A stretch of 64,000 bases of DNA from Paenibacillus_E oryzisoli_A (GTDB lineage Bacteria; Bacillota; Bacilli; Paenibacillales; NBRC-103111). How positions within the stretch are numbered: the stretch's first letter is position 1; every line of letters starts with the position of its first letter. The position numbers and the translations under genes are program-made. The notes under the pieces were generated by a model. It was not told the origin of the DNA. It ran no database searches and worked only from the letters and a program-made list of their open reading frames with translations. The stretch lies in the NCBI RefSeq assembly GCF_050467285.1, contig NZ_JBCMUN010000018.1:1-64000 (forward strand), in the 5' to 3' direction. Below are positions 8,453 through 16,164 of the stretch, piece after piece.

Positions 8453-9367
8453 ATGAGTGATTCTATGAAAGCAGCCGCTTATTTGAAAAAGAATAGCTTC
8501 ATCCTCGGGCTTCTGCTCGCCGTCGTGGTGTCGAACCTGCTCATCTCCTGGTGGGATCCGATGGTGACGTCCCGGCGTTTTTACAAAAACGATTTTACCA
8601 AAACGCTCTACCACCATGGCTGGGTGAACTCTGGCCCCGTGTTCTTCGGCAATTCGTCCGTGACGGGCGCTTATATCGAAGATAAGTCTGCGCATCCCTT
8701 AGTCGAAATGGGGCTCTCCTACGGCAAACTGACGGATCTGAAGGGCATCCTGCAGGACAAGCTGTATGATGTTCAGCAAGAGTTGGTCATCGGTATTGAT
8801 GTGCATACAATGCTCGACGCGCTGGAAACCGACCCGACCTACCAGTGGTTCAAGCCGTGGTATCAGCCGTACGTGTACACGTACCGCGATTATTTCCGTG
8901 ATTCCGGCGAAGAGTTCGCCAAGAATCTGCTGAAAGGCAGCCTCGACTACCAGCCTCGCTGGATCGATAAGGAACTGTACCCCGGACGCAAGGACGATGC
9001 GTACTTGAAGTCCAAATGGGACGATTACGATAAACGGTTCGGCGCAATGACCTTGAAAGATTTTAAGCAAAATCTGGACGCCCTGGACTGGGTGCTGACC
9101 TATGCGAATGATCATCGGCTGGCACTGCGCGTGATCTGGATGCCGTGGAACAAGGGCTATGCCGATCCGCCGTATGTGGCGTCATTGAAGCAAGACGTGA
9201 ATGCTCGCCTGCAAAAAGCGAACGTACCGGTGCTGGATCTCATGCATACGTATGACCCACCCTATTTCCATGATCTCGTTCACTTGAACCGCGAAGATGG
9301 CGCGCCGATTTTTACGAAGGAGGTTGACACGTGGTTAAATTCCTTAGGAAAACCGCCGAAATCCTGA
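8453..9367 (+). CDS. DltD-like SGNH-fold membrane-anchored esterase/transferase
   Basis: This 304-residue protein has one N-terminal membrane segment (about residues 14-32) and an extracytoplasmic SGNH-type domain. The nucleophile block is FFGNSSVTG (Ser68 likely catalytic). The Asp-His pair lies in HDLVHLN (Asp274, His277). This matches the architecture of DltD, which passes D-alanine from the MBOAT/DltX complex to teichoic acid. The start is uncertain: ATG at 8453 or 8465, neither with a strong Shine-Dalgarno sequence. Its 3' end overlaps the DltX-like gene by 37 bp, which suggests coupled expression. It could act on a polymer other than teichoic acid. Confidence 0.75.
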   Translation: MSDSMKAAAYLKKNSFILGLLLAVVVSNLLISWWDPMVTSRRFYKNDFTKTLYHHGWVNSGPVFFGNSSVTGAYIEDKSAHPLVEMGLSYGKLTDLKGILQDKLYDVQQELVIGIDVHTMLDALETDPTYQWFKPWYQPYVYTYRDYFRDSGEEFAKNLLKGSLDYQPRWIDKELYPGRKDDAYLKSKWDDYDKRFGAMTLKDFKQNLDALDWVLTYANDHRLALRVIWMPWNKGYADPPYVASLKQDVNARLQKANVPVLDLMHTYDPPYFHDLVHLNREDGAPIFTKEVDTWLNSLGKPPKS

Positions 9368-9441
9368 TCTACCTCGTGATGCTGTATCTCGTGCTCATTT
9401 ATTTTACCGGCAAAGGTTTGTTCATCTACGAAAAGTTCTAG
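9331..9441 (+). CDS. dltX: DltX-like single-pass microprotein ending in FIYEKF
   Basis: This 36-residue ORF starts with GTG, preceded by a perfect AAGGAGG seven bases upstream. It has a short basic N-terminus, one hydrophobic helix (about residues 11-25), then TGKGLFIYEKF at the very end. DltX proteins are 40-50 residue single-pass proteins whose C-terminal FIYNEF-type motif carries the tyrosine reported to accept D-alanine before transfer to DltD. Tyr33 is the equivalent here. The gene overlaps the dltD-like gene and lies 27 bp before the MBOAT gene. It is easily missed because of its size and GTG start. The symbol is by analogy. Confidence 0.75.
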   Translation: MVKFLRKTAEILIYLVMLYLVLIYFTGKGLFIYEKF

Positions 9442-9468
9442 CATTCCAAGCCAGCGAGGAGTTCTCCT

Positions 9469-10623
9469 ATGTTTTATATGCACATGAACGCCATCATCGC
9501 GATGATGGGCATGGTCGCCGTGCTGATGCTCACCCGCAGATGGGCGAACAATAAGCGCATTCTGATGCTGATTTTCAGCCTGTGCTTTCTGCTGCTGTTC
9601 AGCCAGAAGCTGTTTGTTTTCTATGCCGTGTACACGGTCATCAATTACCTCGGCTTCATCTATCTGTGCCGCACCTCCGTCTGGCGGAAAACGGCCTTTA
9701 TTTTCGGCATCGCCGCGAATGTTGTCGGTGTGTTTCTCGGCGTCCGCTTTTTCGTGATGGGGATTTTTCATAACCCGATGTTCGATGCGGTCATTTATCT
9801 CGGTCTCATTTATAACGTACTGAAAGTCATTGACGCCTACTACTTCGCATATTTCTTTGGAAAAGATGGCGAGGTGCCGGCGCTGGATTACGCCAACTAC
9901 GTGCTGTTCATTCCGACCTTTACGTCAGGGCCGATTCTGAAATTCCGCGATTTCATGGCGGACACGAAGAAACCCTATACCGTGGATGCCAAGCTGTTTG
10001 AGGATAGCGTGAAGCGTGTAATCCTGGGCTTGTTCAAAAAAATCGTCCTCGTCACCTGGATGACCTCCGTGTTCGATCACGTGCTGAAGGGCGAGCTGTA
10101 CACGCCGCAGTCCGTTTTTCTGCTCGTCTGGTTTTACGCGATCATCTATTTCGACTTCTCCGGTTATTCCGATATGGCGATCGGCTTCGGCCGTTTGATG
10201 GGCTACACGATGCCCGAAAACTTCAAAAAGCCGCTCCTCTCCCCGTCCATGACGCAGTTTTGGCGGAATTGGCATGCGACGCTGGGCGATTTTTTCCGGG
10301 ATCATATCTTTATGTTCTTCTCGCGCAAAGCGCCGTCCCGCGGTCTCGCCTCTGCCCTCTCCATCCTCATCATGGTGCTGATCGGGCTCTGGCATGGCTT
10401 CACATGGCTGTACTTCCTGTACGGGCTGTACCACGGCCTCATTCTGGCGATTGAGAACTGGTTCAAGATCACGACCGTCCAGCGCAAAAAGGTGTCCAAA
10501 ACGTACTTCTATTTCCGCTGCTTCGTGACGCAGGCGCTAGTGACGATCTCCGTTATTATTTATAGTTCCAACTACGAAACGGTGCTTCGTATCTATCGCG
10601 GCTTGTTTCATTTTACTGCCTGA
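9469..10623 (+). CDS. MBOAT family O-acyltransferase (DltB-like)
   Basis: This 384-residue polytopic membrane protein has the MBOAT signatures: FWRNWH with His269, and GLWHG with His309, the two histidines lining the transfer site in DltB. DFSGYSDMAIG and MPENFKKPLLSPS are also typical of the family. DltB takes the aminoacyl group from the carrier protein on the cytoplasmic side and passes it outward. A good GAGGAG ribosome site lies 7 bp before the ATG. In this operon it would work with the carrier, the DltX-like peptide and the DltD-like protein. A polysaccharide O-acetyltransferase role (AlgI-like) is the main alternative, but the linked carrier and ligase argue against it. Confidence 0.85.
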   Translation: MFYMHMNAIIAMMGMVAVLMLTRRWANNKRILMLIFSLCFLLLFSQKLFVFYAVYTVINYLGFIYLCRTSVWRKTAFIFGIAANVVGVFLGVRFFVMGIFHNPMFDAVIYLGLIYNVLKVIDAYYFAYFFGKDGEVPALDYANYVLFIPTFTSGPILKFRDFMADTKKPYTVDAKLFEDSVKRVILGLFKKIVLVTWMTSVFDHVLKGELYTPQSVFLLVWFYAIIYFDFSGYSDMAIGFGRLMGYTMPENFKKPLLSPSMTQFWRNWHATLGDFFRDHIFMFFSRKAPSRGLASALSILIMVLIGLWHGFTWLYFLYGLYHGLILAIENWFKITTVQRKKVSKTYFYFRCFVTQALVTISVIIYSSNYETVLRIYRGLFHFTA

Positions 10624-10635
10624 TAGTGGTATAAT
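10607..10635 (+). promoter_or_regulatory. possible promoter of the TIM-barrel isomerase gene
   Basis: A perfect TATAAT (10630-10635) lies just after the MBOAT stop codon. The -35 region TTCATT (10607-10612), 17 bp upstream, is weak. It implies the isomerase gene can be transcribed separately from the dlt-like operon. Confidence 0.45.
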
Positions 10636-10675
10636 TTGATCTGATTGTTTGTTACCAATTATGGAGGTGTACGTC

Positions 10676-11644
10676 ATGAAATTAGGCGTTTTTATGGTTT
10701 TATTCGGTGGAAAACCTTTCGAAGAAGCCCTCGACTATATCGCGGCCAAAGGCCTCGATGCGGTTGAAATCGGGACAGGCGGCTACCCAGGTACAGCGCA
10801 TTGTAACCCTGCTGAGCTGCTGGCGGACGCTGGCAAGCTAAAAGCGTTTAAGCAAGCGGTTGAATCCCGCGGCCTCACGATCTCCGCCCTGAGCGCGCAC
10901 GGTAACCCGCTGCATCCACAAAAAGCGGTCGCCAAAGAGTTCCACGACGCGATCATCCAAACGATCGAACTTGCTGAGCGCTTGGAAGTTCCGGTTGTGA
11001 ACACGTTCTCGGGCTGCCCTGGCGACCATGAAGATGCGAAATATCCGAACTGGCCGGTTGCGCCATGGCCGAACGATTTCCAAGAAATCCTCGACTGGCA
11101 GTGGGCAAACAAAGTCATTCCTTACTGGAAAGAGACAGGCAAATTCGCTTCCGATCATAATGTCAAAATCGGTCTCGAACTGCACGGCGGTTTCTCCGTA
11201 CATACACCGGCTACTCTTCTTCGCCTTCGCGAAGCGGCTGGCGACGTCATCGGTGCAAACCTTGACCCAAGCCACATGTGGTGGCAAGGGATCGACCCTG
11301 TGCAAGCTGTCCAAATTCTGGGCCGCGCAGGTGCGATTCATCACTTCCATGCCAAAGATACTTCGCATGACTACAACAACACGAACCGTTACGGCGTAAC
11401 GGATATGCAATCTTACACGAACATGCTAGATCGTTCCTGGCAGTTCCGCTCCGTCGGCTTTGGCCACGACTTGAAAGTATGGGCGGACATCATCTCCGCG
11501 CTGCGTCTGGTCGGCTACGACTACGTCGTGAGCATCGAGCATGAAGACGGCTTGATGTCCGTTGACGAAGGCTTCTCCAAGGCTGTGGCGAACCTTCAAC
11601 AAGTGCTCATCCGCGAGCCGCTGGGCGAGATGTGGTGGGTATAA
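10676..11644 (+). CDS. sugar phosphate isomerase/epimerase, xylose isomerase-like TIM barrel
   Basis: This 322-residue protein of the AP endonuclease 2 / xylose isomerase-like superfamily shows conserved metal-site segments in order: LELHGG, LDPSHMWWQGID, HFHAKD and SIEHEDG near the C-terminus. Such proteins isomerise or epimerise sugars or inositol derivatives using a divalent metal. The ATG at 10676 follows GGAGGTG. It has its own probable promoter and a strong terminator, so it is likely monocistronic and unrelated to the preceding operon. The substrate cannot be deduced. Confidence 0.85.
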   Translation: MKLGVFMVLFGGKPFEEALDYIAAKGLDAVEIGTGGYPGTAHCNPAELLADAGKLKAFKQAVESRGLTISALSAHGNPLHPQKAVAKEFHDAIIQTIELAERLEVPVVNTFSGCPGDHEDAKYPNWPVAPWPNDFQEILDWQWANKVIPYWKETGKFASDHNVKIGLELHGGFSVHTPATLLRLREAAGDVIGANLDPSHMWWQGIDPVQAVQILGRAGAIHHFHAKDTSHDYNNTNRYGVTDMQSYTNMLDRSWQFRSVGFGHDLKVWADIISALRLVGYDYVVSIEHEDGLMSVDEGFSKAVANLQQVLIREPLGEMWWV

Positions 11645-11677
11645 TTCCGTTGACGGTGGAACCATAGACGAGCATGC

Positions 11678-11728
11678 AAAAAGCCCGCAGGCGTCAAGAT
11701 CAGAAGATCTTGGACCTGCGGGCTTTTT
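11678..11728. terminator. bidirectional rho-independent terminator
   Basis: A 14-bp perfect stem, AAAAAGCCCGCAGG (11678-11691) with CCTGCGGGCTTTTT (11715-11728), and an inner GATC/GATC pairing separate the plus-strand isomerase gene from the minus-strand small membrane protein gene. T tracts occur in both directions. Confidence 0.9.
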
Positions 11729-11761
11729 GTTCGGACGGTATGTAAGGCAAAGCTGTCCGGC

Positions 11762-11965
11762 TTACCAGCCTTTAATCATGATAACGTCCATGAATGCGAA
11801 CACTAGAAAGGCAACTGTTCCCCAAGCCAGTGCGAACACGTTTCTTTTCGGCGAAACCAATTGTTTAATAACCCCAATTGCAATAATCAATGTGAAGATC
11901 AACACGTAAATGTCGAAGCCTGTGAACGTGCTTGTGGATGCAGCTGCTTCTTCTGCTAATAACAT
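11762..11965 (-). CDS. small two-helix membrane protein, DUF2759-like
   Basis: The 67-residue protein has two hydrophobic segments (about residues 18-36 and 45-64) joined by a short basic loop (SPKRN). The start is fixed by AAGGAGG placed 7 bp before the ATG. The layout resembles the DUF2759 family of small Bacillus membrane proteins, but this is only a resemblance by eye. A weak promoter (TTGCAT 12052-12047, 17 bp, TAACAT 12029-12024, minus strand) may drive it. Function is unknown. Confidence 0.7.
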   Translation of the reverse strand: MLLAEEAAASTSTFTGFDIYVLIFTLIIAIGVIKQLVSPKRNVFALAWGTVAFLVFAFMDVIMIKGW

Positions 11966-12023
11966 GGTGAAACCTCCTTCTCGTAACTCGGTGCAAGGCA
12001 CACGTCCTGCTATTTTAAATACT

Positions 12024-12052
12024 ATGTTAGCCTGTCTGGACACTAGATGCAA
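12024..12052 (-). promoter_or_regulatory. weak promoter candidate for the small membrane protein
   Basis: On the minus strand TTGCAT (12052-12047) and TAACAT (12029-12024) are separated by 17 bp. I see nothing else in the non-coding stretch 11966-12341. Confidence 0.35.
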
Positions 12053-12341
12053 GTGGTTCCCGGCATGTGTAACAAGTTTGTCACCTTTTAGCGGGACCTG
12101 CTCCACAGTTAAGTATAAATTGTCCATCTCTGCGAGGATTTATTACAGATGTCGAGCTGCTTTACATCAGCGAAACGAAATAAAGCCCGCACGGCATCCA
12201 ACTCGCCGCACAGGCTCATTTAACAATCCGTTCCTGATCTGATCCCCATCTTCCCTTTACCTGTATATATGATCCCTGCAAGCTGTCCGTCTGACGCCCC
12301 ACGCTTTAGCGAGCTCCATTCAGGTGTCCCGCAAGCAGCGT

Positions 12342-12491
12342 TTAAACGCTCAACTGGCTTTCCTCCACCGATTCTTCCGGGATGATCTCGAATGCTTCAC
12401 AACCAAGCTCCTTCTCCTGCCACTCCAAAAACCGCGCCGGGTCAATCCCTAAAGCAGATACAATCTCTTGCAATTCTAACGTCCGTTTCAT
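12342..12491 (-). CDS. small hypothetical protein, 49 residues
   Basis: This short ORF on the minus strand has an ATG preceded at 10 bp by GGAGGT. The product starts MKRTLELQEIVSALGIDPARF and is acidic towards the C-terminus (EIIPEESVEES). The first 20 residues could form a helix-turn-helix-like pair of helices, but the protein is too short for a safe assignment. A TATAAT lies about 100 bp upstream (12598-12593, minus strand). I do not recognise a family. Confidence 0.55.
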   Translation of the reverse strand: MKRTLELQEIVSALGIDPARFLEWQEKELGCEAFEIIPEESVEESQLSV

Positions 12492-12592
12492 TTTAACAAT
12501 GACCTCCAATACGTTGATAAATTGAATGATGTATATGTGCTATTTCGGTTATGTACGAGAAAAGGATGAAACCTGTTTCTTAAGCTATCTTC

Positions 12593-12598
12593 ATTATA
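12593..12598 (-). promoter_or_regulatory. -10 box candidate for the 49-residue gene
   Basis: TATAAT on the minus strand lies about 100 bp before the ATG at 12491. The matching -35 is poor (TCGTGA at 16 bp). Confidence 0.3.
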
Positions 12599-12678
12599 GG
12601 CCCAATGATGCTAATCACGATAGAGGGTTAAATTGTCGAAGACTGACCTATTCAATTAAGTCTTAGCAAACTATTAAA

Positions 12679-12697
12679 ATGTAAGCGCTTTACATTA
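12679..12697. promoter_or_regulatory. LacI/CcpA-type operator-like palindrome
   Basis: AATGTAAGCGCTTTACATT is a near-perfect palindrome around GCGC. It resembles catabolite responsive elements but is one base longer than the usual cre spacing. It lies upstream of the putative promoter of the 49-residue gene. No regulated gene is evident. Confidence 0.3.
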
Positions 12698-12930
12698 AAA
12701 CTGTAAGTATTATGTGTGAGCATGAATGGCTTTTCTCGTATTCCCCCAATGGCCGCACACACCATACATACCACAACCAGACGACTCCTCCCTCATGCTA
12801 CTGCCTGCATAAAGTACTGTAAATTAGGGCTTCCAGTAATGAATTTGAAGATTATCCTGCAAAATCTACATCAAGAATCGGGGGATGCGTCAGTTTTGGC
12901 CTCTTATAAGGGGATTCGCTCCGAATTTAA

Positions 12931-13122
12931 TGTAGGAAATACAGGTAACACACCAGATTTCACCCAAAACCGGAGAATTTGATGTAAGAAATGCAGGTGT
13001 ACCGAACTTCGCCGAAATTCTGCAGGTGAATTCTCGATGGAGTCCCCCTTGCCACTTCCCGGCGCCACGAAGCGTGAAACAGGATTACAGATTGCGCTAT
13101 TTCCACGGTAGGAAATACAGGT
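12931..13122. repeat. non-coding region with four copies of a TGTAGGAAATACAGGT-type motif
   Basis: Copies are TGTAGGAAATACAGGT (12931-12946), TGTAAGAAATGCAGGT (12983-12998), a diverged GAAATTCTGCAGGT (13014-13027) and GGTAGGAAATACAGGT (13107-13122). They fall in a 740-bp stretch (12492-13234) with no other convincing gene. The family is probably related to the GCAGG units at 6484-6671. Confidence 0.55.
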
Positions 13123-13185
13123 CGTACGCGTGCCTTCGCCTGAAAAACCAGCAACCTGGCCACCGGACCGACCGGATTCCAGCGC

Positions 13186-13217
13186 AAAAAAGCCCCCGAT
13201 CCGTTAAGATCGGGGGC
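13186..13217 (-). terminator. rho-independent terminator of the uvrBA operon
   Basis: The stem GCCCCCGATC (13192-13201) with GATCGGGGGC (13208-13217) has a 6-nt loop, followed on the minus strand by six T residues (complement of 13186-13191). It lies 18 bp after the uvrA stop codon. Confidence 0.9.
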
Positions 13218-13234
13218 CTGCTCTCCACTGGCGC

Positions 13235-16126
13235 TTACTTCGCCGCGCCAACCGAACCTTCCAACACCGCGAGCCGGGCCGCGTCGTCGTTGGAGCGCGC
13301 CCGATCCCGCTCGAGGATCGGCTTCAAATATTGGCCGGTGTACGACCCGGCCACTTTCACGACCTGCTCCGGCGTACCGGTCGCTACGATCTGGCCGCCG
13401 CGGCTGCCGCCTTCCGGCCCCAGATCGAGCAGGTAGTCCGCCGTCTTAATGACATCGAGGTTATGCTCGATGACGAGGACCGTCTCACCGCTCTCGACGA
13501 GGCGGTGCAACACCCTCAGCAGACGATCGATGTCATGGATGTGGAGCCCCGTGGTGGGCTCATCCAGGATGTAGATCGTCTTGCCGGTACTGCGGCGGTA
13601 CAGCTCCGCCGCGAGCTTCACGCGCTGGGCTTCGCCCCCGGACAACGTTGTTGCCGGCTGGCCGAGCGTCATATAGCCCAGCCCGACGTCCAGCAGCGTC
13701 GAGAGCTTGCGATGGATGCGCGGCAAGTTTTTGAAAAACTCGCAGCCGTCCTCAATCGTCATCTCCAGCACTTCGCTGATGCTCTTGCCTTTATATTTGA
13801 CTTCCAGCGTCTCGCGGTTGTAGCGCTTGCCTTTGCACACCTCACAAGGCACATACACGTCCGGCAGGAAGTGCATCTCGATCTTGATGATACCGTCGCC
13901 GCGGCAGGCTTCACAACGGCCGCCCTTCACGTTAAACGAGAAGCGGCCTTTCTTGTAGCCTCTGACCTTGGCTTCGTTCGTATTTGCGTACACGTCACGG
14001 ATGTCGTCGAACACACCCGTGTACGTCGCTGGATTGGAACGCGGCGTACGGCCGATCGGCGACTGGTCGATGTCGATGACCTTGTCCACATGCTCCAGCC
14101 CAAGGATTTCCTTGTATTCGCCTGGGCGCACTTTCGCGCCGTTCAGCTCACGTGCTAGCGTTTTGAACAGAATCTCATTGATCAGCGTACTTTTGCCTGA
14201 GCCGGATACGCCGGTCACGCACGTGAATACCCCTAGGGGTACCTTTGCCGAGACGTTGCGCAAGTTATTCTCCTTGGCGCCTTTCACTTCAATCCATTTA
14301 TCCGATGGTTTGCGGCGCTGCGCCGGCACCGGAATGAACTTCTTCCCGCTTAGATACTGCCCGGTCAGCGAGTTATCATCCGCCATCAGCTCGGTCGGCG
14401 TCCCCTGGGAGATCACTTGTCCGCCGTGGATGCCAGCGCCAGGGCCAATGTCGATGATGTAATCCGCAGCCATCATCGTATCCTCATCGTGCTCAACGAC
14501 AATCAGCGTATTGCCGAGATTGCGCATGTGCTCCAATGTCTGGATCAGACGCGTGTTATCGCGTTGGTGCAAGCCGATACTCGGCTCATCGAGGATGTAA
14601 AGTACGCCCATAAGACTCGAGCCAATCTGCGTCGCCAGACGAATCCGCTGCGCCTCGCCGCCGGACAGTGTCCCAGCCGAGCGATGCATCGTCAAATAAT
14701 CCAGCCCCACGTTCACGAGGAAGCCGAGACGTGCCCGAATTTCTTTTAAAATCAGATTCGAAATCGTGAGCTCCCTCTCGTTCAAGTCGAGATTCCGGAA
14801 CCATTCGTCAGCGTCCCCGATGGAGAGCGATGTCGCATAGGCAATGTTTTTTCCGTTGATTGTAACGGCCAGCGTCTCAGGCTTCAGGCGCTGCCCTTTA
14901 CATTTCGGACACGGCTTGGTGCTCATGTACGTCTGGATATGCTCACGAATCCCATCGGAGAACGTCTCTTTGAATCGGCGCTCCAGGTTGCGAATAATGC
15001 CTTCGAACGGCACAAGCGCTTCCTTGGTCGCGCCCATTTCGTTCTCGTACCGGAAGCGGATCTTCTCCCCGCCTGTGCCGTACAGAATAACTTTCATCTG
15101 TTCGGCGGTGAGCTCAGCTACCGGCTTATCGCGTGGGATCTTATAATGCTCGCAAACCGCTGCGAGGAATTGCGGGTAATAGTTGGACGTAGAACCCGCC
15201 CAAGCCTCAAATGCGCCTTCTTCAATCGTCAGCTTCATATCTGGTACTAGCAGCTCAGGATCGACGATCATTTGGCTGCCCAAACCGTCACACTCCGGAC
15301 ATGCCCCGAACGGGCTGTTGAACGAAAACATTCTCGGTGCCAGCTCTTCCACGGAGAAGCCGCACTCCGGACACGCCAGGTTCTGGCTGAACAGGAGTTC
15401 TTCCTTCTCCATCACATCGACGATGACCCGGCCATTTGCCAGCTTCAGCGCCGTTTCCAGCGAGTCAGCAAGACGAGTGTGAATGTCGTCCTTCAATACA
15501 ATCCGGTCGACGACCACGTCAATAGTATGCTTTTTATTTTTATCCAGCTCAATCTTATCGGATAGATCCATCGTTTCGCCGTTGATGCGCACCCGAATAA
15601 AACCCTGCTTCTGCACATCGGCCAACAGCTTCGTGTGTTCGCCTTTGCGGCCGGAAATCATCGGAGCCAGAATTTGAATACGCGTCCGTTCCGGATGCTC
15701 CATTATGCGATCGACCATTTGTTCCACGGTTTGCGACGTAATCTCAATACCGTGCGTCGGGCAGTGCGGACGGCCGATGCGGGCAAAAAGCAGACGCAAA
15801 TAGTCATAAATCTCTGTGACCGTCCCGACAGTCGAACGGGGATTCCGGCTCGTCGTCTTCTGGTCGATCGAGATGGCCGGCGACAAGCCATCGATGGAAT
15901 CGACATCCGGCTTATCCATTTGGCCAAGAAATTGGCGCGCGTAAGCCGACAGTGATTCAACGTACCGACGCTGCCCTTCCGCATAAATCGTATCAAAGGC
16001 CAGCGACGATTTCCCCGATCCGCTCAGTCCCGTGAGCACTACGAACTTATCGCGCGGAATCGTGACATCAATATTTTTCAGATTGTGAGCTCGCGCTCCT
16101 TTAATGACGATCTGATCTCTAGACAA
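13235..16126 (-). CDS. uvrA: excinuclease ABC subunit A
   Basis: UvrA scans DNA for bulky lesions and loads UvrB in nucleotide excision repair. The 963-residue protein has two ABC ATPase modules (Walker A GLSGSGKSSLAF near residue 31 and GVSGSGKSTL near 645), two ABC signatures (LSGGEAQR) and a UvrA zinc finger (CEACRGDG with a second pair at CEVC, about 740-770). The start is TTG at 16126 with GGAGG ten bases upstream. It lies 38 bp after uvrB in the same transcript. Length is normal for the family. Confidence 0.98.
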   Translation of the reverse strand: MSRDQIVIKGARAHNLKNIDVTIPRDKFVVLTGLSGSGKSSLAFDTIYAEGQRRYVESLSAYARQFLGQMDKPDVDSIDGLSPAISIDQKTTSRNPRSTVGTVTEIYDYLRLLFARIGRPHCPTHGIEITSQTVEQMVDRIMEHPERTRIQILAPMISGRKGEHTKLLADVQKQGFIRVRINGETMDLSDKIELDKNKKHTIDVVVDRIVLKDDIHTRLADSLETALKLANGRVIVDVMEKEELLFSQNLACPECGFSVEELAPRMFSFNSPFGACPECDGLGSQMIVDPELLVPDMKLTIEEGAFEAWAGSTSNYYPQFLAAVCEHYKIPRDKPVAELTAEQMKVILYGTGGEKIRFRYENEMGATKEALVPFEGIIRNLERRFKETFSDGIREHIQTYMSTKPCPKCKGQRLKPETLAVTINGKNIAYATSLSIGDADEWFRNLDLNERELTISNLILKEIRARLGFLVNVGLDYLTMHRSAGTLSGGEAQRIRLATQIGSSLMGVLYILDEPSIGLHQRDNTRLIQTLEHMRNLGNTLIVVEHDEDTMMAADYIIDIGPGAGIHGGQVISQGTPTELMADDNSLTGQYLSGKKFIPVPAQRRKPSDKWIEVKGAKENNLRNVSAKVPLGVFTCVTGVSGSGKSTLINEILFKTLARELNGAKVRPGEYKEILGLEHVDKVIDIDQSPIGRTPRSNPATYTGVFDDIRDVYANTNEAKVRGYKKGRFSFNVKGGRCEACRGDGIIKIEMHFLPDVYVPCEVCKGKRYNRETLEVKYKGKSISEVLEMTIEDGCEFFKNLPRIHRKLSTLLDVGLGYMTLGQPATTLSGGEAQRVKLAAELYRRSTGKTIYILDEPTTGLHIHDIDRLLRVLHRLVESGETVLVIEHNLDVIKTADYLLDLGPEGGSRGGQIVATGTPEQVVKVAGSYTGQYLKPILERDRARSNDDAARLAVLEGSVGAAK

Positions 16127-16164
16127 AACAACCCTTCCTCCCCTATTCGACCCTGAAACTTCCT

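Noticed and set aside
12716..12982. 88-codon plus-strand frame
   Set aside because: No ribosome site, runs into the TGTAGGAAAT repeat, and has no recognisable fold.
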